From assembly GCA_028554755.1 (NCBI GenBank), contig JAPTOF010000015.1, positions 7,750,001-7,814,000 on the forward strand: a DNA stretch of 64,000 nt, written 5' to 3'. Position numbers and translations under genes: made by a program. The DNA comes from Cordia subcordata. Lineage: Eukaryota; Streptophyta; Magnoliopsida; Boraginales; Cordiaceae. Shown here in pieces: positions 34,235-44,000 of this stretch; position 1 is the first letter of the stretch, and each line of letters opens with the position of its first letter. The notes beneath the pieces were generated by a model. The model did no database searches. It had not been told where the DNA came from and saw nothing but the letters and a program-made list of their open reading frames with translations.

Positions 34235-34564
34235 GTGAAGACTCTTAAGGAAGAGATTGAGGAACTTAAGATTATGATATATGGGTCCTTAGGTATCTTT
34301 GATGAGTCTTTGTTAGAACCTTCTTCTAAACTCTCTACTAGGGAATTACTTGATGAGGTGAATCGTTTCTTGGATAAACATAAGCCATCCCTGAGGGAGA
34401 ATGAGCCTATTACCCTTGCTTCTGATTCTTCCACTTCCAGGTTCATTCCTTCTTGCTCTATCATTGTTTCCATCCCATCCAATCCTATTCCATTAGATGA
34501 TTCTCCCTTCCTTTCTTTCATTGAGTTTTCCCCTAGTGAGCATAATTTTATGCCATCCAGTTAG
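34235..34564 (+). CDS. Accessory protein, N-terminal part (outer element)
   Basis: A 109-residue open frame. EEIEELKIMIYGSLGIFDES at residues 5-24 parallels KEISELGRLIYGFFWMFNES in the minus-strand element's 212-residue ORF. A hydrophobic Ser/Pro-rich segment follows (CSIIVSIPSNPIPLDDSPF) and parallels SSSIVPTPLSQSIEFPSLEL. No enzyme motif, signal peptide or membrane span. The frame stops at 34562-34564 but related sequence resumes after it. The Met at 34235 is only the first available; the intact protein may have begun upstream. Function unknown. Confidence 0.6.
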   Translation: MKTLKEEIEELKIMIYGSLGIFDESLLEPSSKLSTRELLDEVNRFLDKHKPSLRENEPITLASDSSTSRFIPSCSIIVSIPSNPIPLDDSPFLSFIEFSPSEHNFMPSS

Positions 34565-34611
34565 AGCACGTTCATGTAAGGTTTGTTCACATTTTTCCCA
34601 TTCTTTTTGCT

Positions 34612-34962
34612 TTGGATTCTTCATTGACCCATGGACACGGGGTATGGTTAGCCTTTGATCACCAAAAGAAGGCAGTAGGATGGTTAGTAAAGGAAACGAA
34701 GCTTGCTAGGTTAGGATTGGAGAAGAAAAAAGAACCTAGACCTTCAGATTTTTCCATGCCCTATGACACCTTGGAGCATTCTCCTTTTATATTTGATCTG
34801 TCAGGTCTTTCATTTGTCGCTTTTTCATGTGTTCTTGAAAAAGATTGTGATATGCATAATTTGATCAATCTTATGCCACATGATTCTTTTTCTTCTGAAT
34901 TGTGCCTTGATAGGTTTGTATGCCAATTGGTGCTCAAGGACTACAAGTATCATTGGCCCTAA
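34612..34962 (+). pseudogene. Accessory protein, C-terminal part (outer element)
   Basis: A 116-residue frame. LTHGHGVWLAFDHQKKA near its start matches LTYREGVFLVLDYEKKA near the C-terminus of the minus-strand ORF. The remainder is Leu/Phe/Ser-rich and does not match anything I recognise. It is separated from 34235-34564 by one stop (TAG at 34562-34564) and a possible frame change. Confidence 0.55.
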
Positions 34963-36420
34963 CATTACCACCTGGCTAGAGACGCCAAATCCAACGCTGC
35001 TAAGAGGCACCGTAGACATTTAGTGATAAGTAGATGATCGCCTAGATGACGGTGTCGTGGTCAGCGCTACTAGGAGGCAACCTAGGTTCAGTTTTGCAAT
35101 TTTTCACTTTTTAGTTCATTTTCCTTTTATTTGTGTTTCTTTTTTCTTGTCTTTTAACCTATACAAGTGTTGAATCCTAATCTTTTGCCCCGTAGAATAC
35201 ACCTTTGCTTATTATTTGCAAATGTCAATGCAAATATGCATAGACAATGCTACTAACCTTGTTTTCTTTGTGAGTACTTGTGGAATGTAAGTCACAGGGT
35301 TAGTAGTTGATTAATTATTATTGGCATGGAGAGCTTTAAAGAGAATGCAAGGTTGTATCTATCCTTCTGTAGTTATCCCCATTTTTCTACCCTATCCCCA
35401 CCACCCTTCCTTACTTTGTGTATATAATTTGCTTGTTATATGCTTGGCTTTATTTGTTTGAGGACAAGCAAAGTTTAGGTTTTGAGAGTGTGGGAGTTTG
35501 AAGTTTGGTTCTTATTGCTTTATGTTTTCTTGGGGTAGATTGCATTATTTGGTTAAAAATGGTGAAATTTTTTCAAATTTTTTATGCATGCCAAGTTGTT
35601 TATTTCTTGGTCAATCATTATGTTGGCTTTGGTGATTGACTCAATTGATTGGTAAAGATAAGCGGCATTGTGGGAAGTGAATGGAGTGGATTGAAAATCA
35701 AGTCTTGGAAGGGATGCCCTTGAAAGTTGTTTCAAGTGAGGACCTTTAAGAATGCCTCTTGTAGTGATCGATAGCTTGATAGGAAAAACTGTTGAAAAGG
35801 AGTTTTGATATAAGTGTCCCTTCCTTGATTGGTTCTTTTTTATACGCCTTAGCCTCTCTTTTCTTTTCTTTTTGTTATGAAATGCAAAAGTATGAAAAAT
35901 TCAAAAAAAATAAAAAGGCAAAAATAGTGCAAAAAGATGAGAAAAGAAGTTGGAAAATTGAAAAAATTGGAAAAGAAAAAAAGCCAAAACAACCAAAAAG
36001 TTTTGTGAATAAGCGCATAAGTGACACAATGTCAACTTAGTACAAGCTTTCTTCTTTATAGGTATGTGAATAAGGCTTTTATAAGCCATTGTGTATGTTT
36101 ATTCTTTCTTTTCTTGACTTTGAGGCTTTGTCCATAATTGGGGATGCCATGTTAGTCGACAGGGCACGAAATATCAACATTTCGTGTGCGTGAGTTAGAA
36201 CCTAGGCTTGTGGCTGTTTGGGTACTTGGGAAACTCACACAAGAATTGAGGCCCTTTATAGGTAGAAGGAGGATCCAAAGAGGCTTAAGGATCTCTCCGC
36301 AATAGGAATGCCCCTTTTATGCTTCTTAGGCTAACCTTGACAGTAAGTCAATCCTTAAGGTAACCTTTTGCATCAACTTAAGAAATAAACTTAGGTTTAG
36401 GCTTCCATGGGGGCAAGCAA
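34963..36420 (+). other. Outer element 3' untranslated region
   Basis: Colinear with the inner 3' untranslated region: the AGCGCTACTAGGAGGCAACC box is at about 35063-35082, the internal GAGGACAAGCAAAGTTTAGG block with TTTTGAGAGTGTGGGAG at about 35459-35500, and then about 900 bases to the terminal tract. A/T-rich. Short ORFs here are not family proteins. Confidence 0.75.
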
Positions 36421-36439
36421 GGGGAAGTTTTGGAGATGT
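36408..36439 (+). other. Polypurine tract of the outer element
   Basis: GGGGCAAGCAAGGGGAAGTT then TTGGAGATGT precedes the 3' LTR start at 36440. It is slightly decayed compared with the inner element's tract. Confidence 0.8.
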
Positions 36440-37459
36440 TGATGTGTTGTATTTTTGTGTTTGTTTGCATCATCATTTATCTATGTTTAAAAGGTGTTTT
36501 GAGCTTTAAGAGATGCATTAGTATAGTACATATGCTAGAGATAGGCTTAAGCATATGCAAATGTACATAGTTGAGTTTAAAGACAAACGCTACACTAGTG
36601 CATGCTTATTTCTTGTGTTTGGTAAAGTTAGGTCAAAGCTCAGGACTTGAATTGATGGTGAGTTGAAGTTGCAGTCAAGCTCGAGGAATGAGACGTGGGA
36701 GAAGTATAAAAGAAGCTTTTGAAGGCGACCAGGCAACGAAAAGAGCAACTGGGATGAAACGGGAGCAATGTGAGGAAAATCAGCCAAGTCTCTAACATGG
36801 TTGACAGGCCAAAATAGTATGTAATGCCCTTAGGCGGGTCGACCTAGGTGCTAAGCCGGTCGACTGGCCAAGGCCCCTGGCTAGACACGAAAGCTATAGT
36901 ATTTAAGCCCTTTTTCAGCCTTTTTTTAGCATCTTTGTAACCCTTTTCTACCTCTAGTTTCCATAGCCATTACACACACTCCAAATCCTAATTCACCCAT
37001 CTCATACACATACTCTCACACGCTTCCCACCTAGATTCAAGCGTATTTGGAAGGATTCAAATATTTGAATTGGAGTTTGCTCAAGGAATTTGTACAATAT
37101 TTGCTAAGATGAAAGGGGAGTTTCCTATTCTCTCTTTCATCTTATTTTATATTATATTTGAGCAGACTTGTTTAGGGTGATTTAACTTGTGTAATGGGTT
37201 GATTATATACTCGTATGTTATTGGATTTGATGGCTTAATATATACATATGCTATGTTTTTCTTGTCTCAATGGCTATTGTTCAATATATGTCTAGGTGTC
37301 TGATAATATACCTATGAGAGTTGCGAATGTATAAATTGAAGTCTATGTGCTACTAGACACCTCTAATCCATTTTATAATCGTGTCCAAGTGTTTATATAT
37401 GGATTTGATTAAGTGGGAAATGCTTATATTCACATCTATATATATGTTTGCATGCCTGC
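36440..37459 (+). repeat. 3' LTR of the outer element, first part
   Basis: Starts TGATGTGTTG and is colinear with the 5' LTR from 18146 to about 19200 (GCATGCCTAGTAG there). It is interrupted after GCATGCCTGC by the solo LTR. CCTGC at 37455-37459 is one copy of that insertion's target duplication. Confidence 0.9.
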
Positions 37460-39622
37460 TGATCGTAAGCCTTTAAGAGTGTTACCCGCAAGCGCACGAG
37501 TCGCGGTAGTATAATGTGTGCGAGTGCGGGGTCGTGTCCACGGGGAGGCTATCTCGGTGTGTGGCTCTAAGTAAAAGTGTGTCCTACGCTAGCTACGTGT
37601 GGTCTTACCTACTCTTTTTAGGGTTTTTGGATTGATTGGAGCTCTAATTTAAACTTAAACTAAGGGAAAATAAACTTGACTAATGGGAATGGTGAAATAA
37701 ACAAGCTATGGAAGTGAGGATCTACAAAGTTTTTAGGGGAACTTAGGGGTGATTGCTAATTCGGAATGGATTTGGGTACTTAACTTTGTTTTGAGGTTAT
37801 TGATGGTTTGATTACTCTAATTGTGGGCTTAGATTACTAGACTTACCATCTCTAACAATCGGTGTAATCCTATCCCTAATCGGGCCCAATTAGAAGTATA
37901 GGTTTATCCTAGCTAGCTATGGCTTTTGGGTCTAGTTCTAAGTCCCTTGGGTGTTGACTAATGTCCTAATAAGGAGTCTAACTTTTTAGTTATGTTTCAA
38001 ACTAGAGATTAAGTCTCCTAGGTCAAGCAAGTGATAGCGGTACCCTTTTAGCCATGTTTCATGCTAGAGGTGATTACCTACTATATTAAAGGCATTAAGA
38101 ACACAATTAATCAACACAAATGTAGTTACAAGTAGGGCTCATGCTATTAGCATGGATTAAGGCTAAGGTAAGGCCATTACCATTAGAATCTAAGCACAAG
38201 TTACATATGCAAACTCATAGAGGCATTTCATCGAACACCTTGACATGTTCAATTTCAAGCCATAAGAATTAGAGGTGGCAAAACGGGTTGAGACCGGCGG
38301 GTCGACCCGCCTAACTCGTCAAAAAATAGGGTTAGGGTTGATGATTTAGTGACCCGCCAGATAAATGGGTCAACCCGCCCAACCCGCCAATTTAGCGGGT
38401 CGGGTTGGGTCAACTCGCGGGTGACCCGCGAACCCATCAAAATGACCCACATAACCCGTCAACCCACCAAACGTGCAAAAACAGCCCATGAACCCGCCTA
38501 ACCCACATAACATGCCAAAACGACCCGTGACCCCACCAAAGCGACCCGGCTAACCTGCTATAATAACCCGCCTAATGCACCAACCCATTAGGGTCAGTTA
38601 AGGGTTTAATACCCTGGACTCGTTTATTAAACGGGTCAGCCCGACCAGACCCGGAACCCAGCGTAAACGGGTCGGGTTGTCCCGCGGGTACCCGTTTGCC
38701 ACTTCTGATAAGAATATAAGAACAAAGCATGTACATACAACCATCAATATCTCAAAACAAGCGTTAAAATTCTTAACCCATTACAAAAATAGGAATTCTC
38801 CCTAATCTAGAGCTAATCTAACATATTATAGATAAGAATAAAGAGAAGAATATAGAGCTTCCTTATTATCCTTGCTTGCTATTTGCAAATCTTGCTCTAA
38901 AACCCTCCAAATCTTTGTTTGATCTTCAAATCCAAGCTTGTTTATGAATGGAATTGATGTGCGATTTAGTGTGTGAGGTGGGTTTTAAGTGGATTTTGGG
39001 TTTATGCAAATAAGTGTTTGATTTGGGTGTTGTTCTCCCTAAAAAATGGCTAAAAAGTGGCTTAAAAAGAGCTGTTAACGCATCCAACCAAGGGCCTAGC
39101 CAGTCGACCGGCGTAACTGGCCTTGATAGTAAAATGATCATATCTTGCTCGTTTTAGCTCCGATTCGTGCACCATTTTTTCTATGGCTTCATATCATTGT
39201 GAGGGATCTCTCAAGCCATCTTTTGCAACATAAATATTTCCAAAATTTGTCCATGTCCTTCTTAGGTTGCAAGCTCCGAATTTGGCTCACGTTGCGCTCG
39301 GTTTCACCTCAGTTGTTTCTTCCTTCACCCAGCCACTTCCAAATGCACTTTTATTTGTTTCTTTATATCCGTAACACCCTTTGATTTGTTCCACACTTCA
39401 AGCACCCTTATTTAAGCTCCAATTATCTTCCCGAATCACACCTAAAACAAGCGATAAACGTGCATTAGTGTAGCATTTTCGTCTTAACTTCAACTATGAA
39501 CATGTAAACCTTAATATGCACAATTATGACCTAAATGCTATACTAATACATTAAATGAAGCTCAAAACACCTCAAAATAAGTATATACATACAATAGATA
39601 AACACACAAAATAAACACATCA
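37460..39622 (-). repeat. Solo Athila-type LTR inserted in the outer 3' LTR
   Basis: Minus-strand LTR that starts at 39622 (TGATGTGTTTATTTT) and ends at 37460. It is flanked by CCTGC (37455-37459) and CCTAC (39623-39627), a 5-bp target duplication with one change. There is no internal region or second LTR, so it is a solo LTR left by LTR-LTR recombination. Its first about 400 bases match 13240-13677 and 1390-1804. Its U5 end differs from the other LTRs (GCGCACGAGTCGCGGTAG). It is unusually long because of the MITE inside. Confidence 0.9.
38270..38707. mobile_element. hAT-like MITE with 8-bp target duplication
   Basis: Terminal inverted repeats TAGAGGTGGCAAAACGGGT and, read from the right, CAGAAGTGGCAAACGGGT. 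It is flanked by identical ATAAGAAT (38262-38269 and 38708-38715), the 8-bp duplication typical of hAT transposons. It is 438 bases with no coding capacity, GC-rich against its surroundings, and filled with diverged ACCCGCC/GGCGGGT repeats, so it could fold into a hairpin. It is non-autonomous and needs a hAT transposase from elsewhere. Confidence 0.92.
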
Positions 39623-40430
39623 CCTACTATTAAATATGACCTCAATAATGCATACATGTTGATTCCCAAATGTTTTAAATGGTTTAATCTGAGCTTGATG
39701 ATTGTTTGATAGTTGAATAGGTGCCTTTATCCACAAACACCTTGGCCTAGAACACATATGATCGCACTAAATGGCTAAATCTCGCTATATTGACCCTAGA
39801 ATAATGGCACGCAAGTTAGGGCTTGCCTAGATCGAGTCTCCCTTGGCTTTAAACCCAGCCAATGGGTTTTTAGGTAGGTTTAGTCGATCTTAGCGACACT
39901 AGGTCTTGGTTTTAAACCCAGCCAATGGTTTAGGTACTAGGATAGGTTCGTTCAAGATCATCTAGCCATAGGTCATAAGGACCACACTGTGACTCTAGGT
40001 AGACGCCACCTAGGGACGGGCTCACACCAAGTCTTAGGGAGAAACTAGGACACTAGTTAGTAATCTAATTAAGAGCAATCACCACAGTTAAGCCATTCCC
40101 CACAATCCCATAGCATTTGAGTCTAGAATCACACATTAGCAAGCCAAAGTCATACTAACTCATTTCCTAATCGTTAGGACCTCTTTAGATTAGTTTGTTT
40201 CCCGTTTCTCCTTTCCCATTTCTATAATGTAGTTTCATTTTATTTTCTTTGAGCTCTTGTTAATCCAAAACTCCAAAAATATGTTTAGTCTAGGTTTTCT
40301 TTTTGGCATTCTCTAAGACACACAGGCATAGGATCCGCTTCATGCATGAGCTTTATGGTTTAACTCCCGTTCTCACACACTTTATATTGCATCGAGCCAT
40401 GTGCTTGTGGGTGTTTAGGGCTTGCATTCT
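39623..40430 (+). repeat. 3' LTR of the outer element, second part
   Basis: Resumes with CCTACTATTAAATATGACC and is colinear with the 5' LTR from about 19205 to 20040. Homology stops at CTTGCATTCT, about 12 bases short of the CA end. The next bases belong to the minus-strand gypsy remnant. Confidence 0.87.
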
Positions 40431-41360
40431 CCAAAATCACCTTTGAAAATTGGTTAAGCAAATGCATCACTTTTTGCATAGTATTTTACCAATGTCAAGC
40501 TATTGCACTTGTAATGACCTGTCAACTACTTCACAATAAGTTGAGAGTCACCAATAACTTTGACTACCGTGACTTACATCCCTAATAGAGTCTCCAAACC
40601 AAAGGCTTGTACTCTGCCTGATTATTCGAGTAAGGAAACCCCAATTAGAAAGCCAGTTGAGTTTCAACTCCTTGAGAAGATCTTAAGACAATGCCAACCC
40701 CTGAAGAGTCTTCGTCCTTAATCCATCGAAGAAGAACGTCCAGGGCTAAAGCCTAATCATCTCTACTTCAACTTAGCCATTTAGTAGGTCAATCAAGTCA
40801 AGGCAAGAATGATTAGCTAGAAAGTCAATAAAGGCTTGGCCTTTTACCGATTTCTGAGGGACATAACGAAGTGTAAACTCAGATAGTGTAAGAGTCCATT
40901 TGCTAATTTAGCCTTTAAAGACTGGCGGTGTTAGCATATATTTGATAACATCAGTCTTAAAGATAACCATAAGAGTGGTAAGCAAAATATAATGATGCAA
41001 TTTACTGCATGTATAGAACAAAGACATAAAGTTTTTCAATCGGCGAATATCATCACTTGACCTCAGTCAATGCTCTACTAAGATAATAAATAGCTTGTTC
41101 TTGGCCCGCCTCATTATTTTGCACTAATAGACCCCCTATGGATTCCTCTGTGGCTGTTAAATACAACTTTAGTGGCCTATCCTTATTGGATGGTACCAAG
41201 ATCGGTGACTTAGTAAGGTACTTCTTAAACTTCTCAAAAGCTTGTTGATACTCCTCCTACCAGACGAACTCGGCTTCGTTCTTCAACTTGAGTAGGGGTG
41301 AGAACAACCTTACTCTCTCTCTAGTGTTGGAGATGAACCTCCTTAAGAAACCCAAGAAAT
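40431..41360 (-). pseudogene. RNase H remnant of the minus-strand gypsy element
   Basis: On the minus strand: a YQQAFEKFKKYLTKSPILV segment near 41260-41205, then PLKLYLTATEESIGGLLVQ and YYLSRALTEVK to about 41060. A later segment, WTLTLSEFTLRYVPQKSVKG near 40900-40835, parallels the end of RNase H and the spacer before integrase. Stops and frameshifts are frequent. The sequence is cut at 40431, so integrase is absent. Confidence 0.8.
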
Positions 41361-41945
41361 TCCCCATAGAGACTCTAAAAGCACACTTAAGGAGATTCAT
41401 CTTAAGATTTTACTTTCTTATTTGTGAAAAGACTCTCTGCAAGTCCACTAGGTGACCTTTCCCTAAACTGGATTTGATCGCAACGTCACTGATGTAGACT
41501 TCTATGAACTTGCCTATCATGTCATGAAAGATAAGTTTCATAGCTCTCTAATATGTAATGCTTGTGCTCTTTTACACGAATGGCGTAACTACCCACTAAT
41601 AAGTGCCCAATGCCCCGAGGCATCTGAATGTTGTCTTTGAAACATCCTCTTCTGCTAGGAATATCTGGTTGTATCTCAAGTGACCATCCATGAATAAAAG
41701 AAACCAATGACTAGATGCAGAATTGATCAACAAATCTGCAACTGGCATTAAATATTCATCCTTGGGTGTTGCTGTATTGAGATTTCTGAAGTCAATACAT
41801 ACCCTAACTTTCCAATTCTTCTTGATCACTGGGACTATGTTAGACAACCACTCTGGGTATCTAGTTGTTTTGATAAAACCTATATTCAGAAGTCTCTCAA
41901 TTTCATCCTTTACTACCAGTACCACACTCATTTCCATTCGTCAAG
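41361..41945 (-). pseudogene. Reverse transcriptase of the minus-strand gypsy element
   Basis: The frame 41937-41596 holds RT motifs: EIERLLNIGFIKTTRYPEW, VRVCIDFRNLNTATPKDEY, then FMDGHLRYNQI and EEDVSKTTFRC. Downstream, in another frame, is EVYISDVAIKS at about 41505-41475, the catalytic box. The usual Y-I/V-D-D reads YISD (41485-41496), so one catalytic aspartate is lost. It cannot be active. The reading frame also shifts between 41596 and 41505. Confidence 0.87.
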
Positions 41946-44000
41946 GTGGTTGCTTGTATGGCTTGAATCCTTCCATGATCAACAACCTATACTCTAGCAG
42001 ACTTTGATCTAATCTAGGTATCTTAGAATAATCCCAAGCAAAACAGTCTGAGAATTCCTTTAGTACTTGAATTATATCAGCCTTTATCACTGGTGGTAGT
42101 AGGCTACTAACATAGGTGGGCTGACTACCATCTTTTCCTAGAAGACTTCTTTCAGGGGGTCCTGCACCTTTGCTCTTGCATTATCGAGCTTCTTTGGGAC
42201 AGGTTGTAAATCTTTCATCTTTAACTTGGCTAATACAGATTCGTCCTCATCAATGTAATCAGCAAAGTGAAAGACATTGTGGTTACTAGAGACCTCCATC
42301 CTGGCTAACTTCCTTAATGTTTTCTTATAGGCCTCTAGAGCCTATGAGGGACTACTCATGGCTGTTTAATACTAGTTGCATGGTTCGGCAGCTTTCGCCT
42401 CTAAAATGCTCAAAGGGTCTGAGTTTGTAATGACTTGCCCGCAGTCTAAGAGTAATTGGGTGGACACCATCTTTATAGTAATAGGCAGATTGGAACTCAT
42501 TGAGAAAGGTTGTTCATCAGCTTGAACTAACTCCGGCTTTCCATTGCTCCAGATAATAAGGCACTAGTGAAAAAATAATGATAAATGCAAATTGGTATGG
42601 ATTCAATCTTGCCCCAAACAACCTTTGTATATTGCTGCTAAATCCACTATGAAAAAACAAATCCATGAAGTTTTGCTTCCCTACAATGGCTTCTATCTGC
42701 AAGACTCCCTTCTATTTCATAGTTTCCCTAGTGAAGCTGACTATCAAAATATTAGCTTGCAACAAGTCCCCTTCAGTATTAGCTGACTATCAAAATATTA
42801 GCTGTAGGCATGATGTTGATCGCTGTTTCATTGTCTACCAGTACTCTAGTCACCAGTTGTCCCTCAAAGTGAGCCACAATGTAAAGTGGTCTAATGAGTT
42901 GAGAAAGATGAATAGGTGACGGCTTGATTAAAATTTGCAATGTACCAGGGACTTTACTATTTCCTTCTCATAAGGTTCCTCAGGTTCAACAAGAATTTCA
43001 GGTTATGTCTCCATGAAACTTACCTCGAACACATCCTCCTCCAGACATGATCGTTGATTGTTGGGTGCCTAAAAGTTTAGTGGCAAGGTAAAAGCGATAT
43101 TAACCAGAAGCTCAACTATCCCTACTTGAATCTTGTCAACTTTGGGTTCCTTGTCGTCAGAGTTTGCATTAGTTCTCCTCTTGTTTCTTTACTCTACCAA
43201 GCAGAATTCATCCTCTCGAGATTTCTCCAAATCTCTAGCTCCTCATTCATCGCTTGGATTAGGGGGTTATCGGTCCAAAAGTTGCTTTGAGAGTTATTCC
43301 TACTTGCCTTTCTTGGCAAACTTTGCAGCTGCTCTTTTCCTTAAAAGCCTCCATTTTTGGGTTCTAGTCATCCCAAAAGGTCTAGGTTTTGACAAAGATG
43401 CTTGCTTAAATCGTAGGGCCACTTTGTTCCACTCCTATACAGGCCTAGTTAGAGGCCTACATGTCCTGGTGTATTTCTGCACCCACTTTGCACTTGCAAA
43501 GATACTAGAATAACAAGAATCTAACAGACAAACTGTAATTGTTACCTCTAGCATCTTTGGCCCCAGCCTCCCAATGAACCTATTAGGGATAGACTACTTG
43601 GGTGATCTCCCCAAGATGGATAGTTGCATCTGATGTGCCTAATTGATTACTAGTGCCTCCTGTCTTTTCTCGCAGTGTTCTTCGGGAAATGACAATCTTT
43701 GATGGACCAATGGACATTCTCGCTTAACCCTGCATAACTTGGTGTGCGTCTGGTCATTAACCCAATAATAGTCCTACCATTGGGACTGACGATTCTTGAT
43801 GTTCAGCTGTCGTCCTTCTACGAACTTGAGGGCTGTTGTCATGTTGTTGGATCTTGCCTTGTCCATCCTCATTCAACCTTTTTGATGCTTTGTTAATCTC
43901 GATGAAGTGTTACCCCAAGTCAGCAGTCTTTTGGTCTGTGATAGCTCCCGACAATATCGGATAAAAACAAAGTTTTGAATATCTAATACCTGCTGAGAAT
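41946..44000 (-). pseudogene. Gag-RT linker and protease remnant of the minus-strand gypsy element
   Basis: Near 42865-42800 the minus strand encodes an aspartic-protease-like stretch (QLVTRVLVDN then a methionine-proline end), where related elements have L-V-D-G/N-G-A-S. Here the Gly after Asp is lost. The rest is acidic linker with many stops. The frame 43133-43513 on the plus strand is a shadow and not a gene. Confidence 0.55.

Larger units (their letters stand above)
18146..40430 (+). mobile_element. Non-autonomous Athila-type element, split by two insertions
   Basis: Outer element of the nest. Its 5' LTR is 18146-20052, its primer site 20059-20078, its gag and the start of protease 20336-22319. 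The rest of protease resumes at 33151 after the inner element. Then come the accessory ORF (34235-34962), a 3' untranslated region, a polypurine tract, and a 3' LTR at 36440-37459 and 39623-40430. No RT, RNase H or integrase is found between protease and polypurine tract, so it must have depended on a helper. The last about 12 bases of the 3' LTR and the right target duplication are missing. Confidence 0.85.

Noticed and set aside
43133..43513. 126-codon plus-strand frame
   Set aside because: It lies antisense to the gypsy gag-protease region of the minus-strand element and has no recognisable domain. It is a shadow frame.
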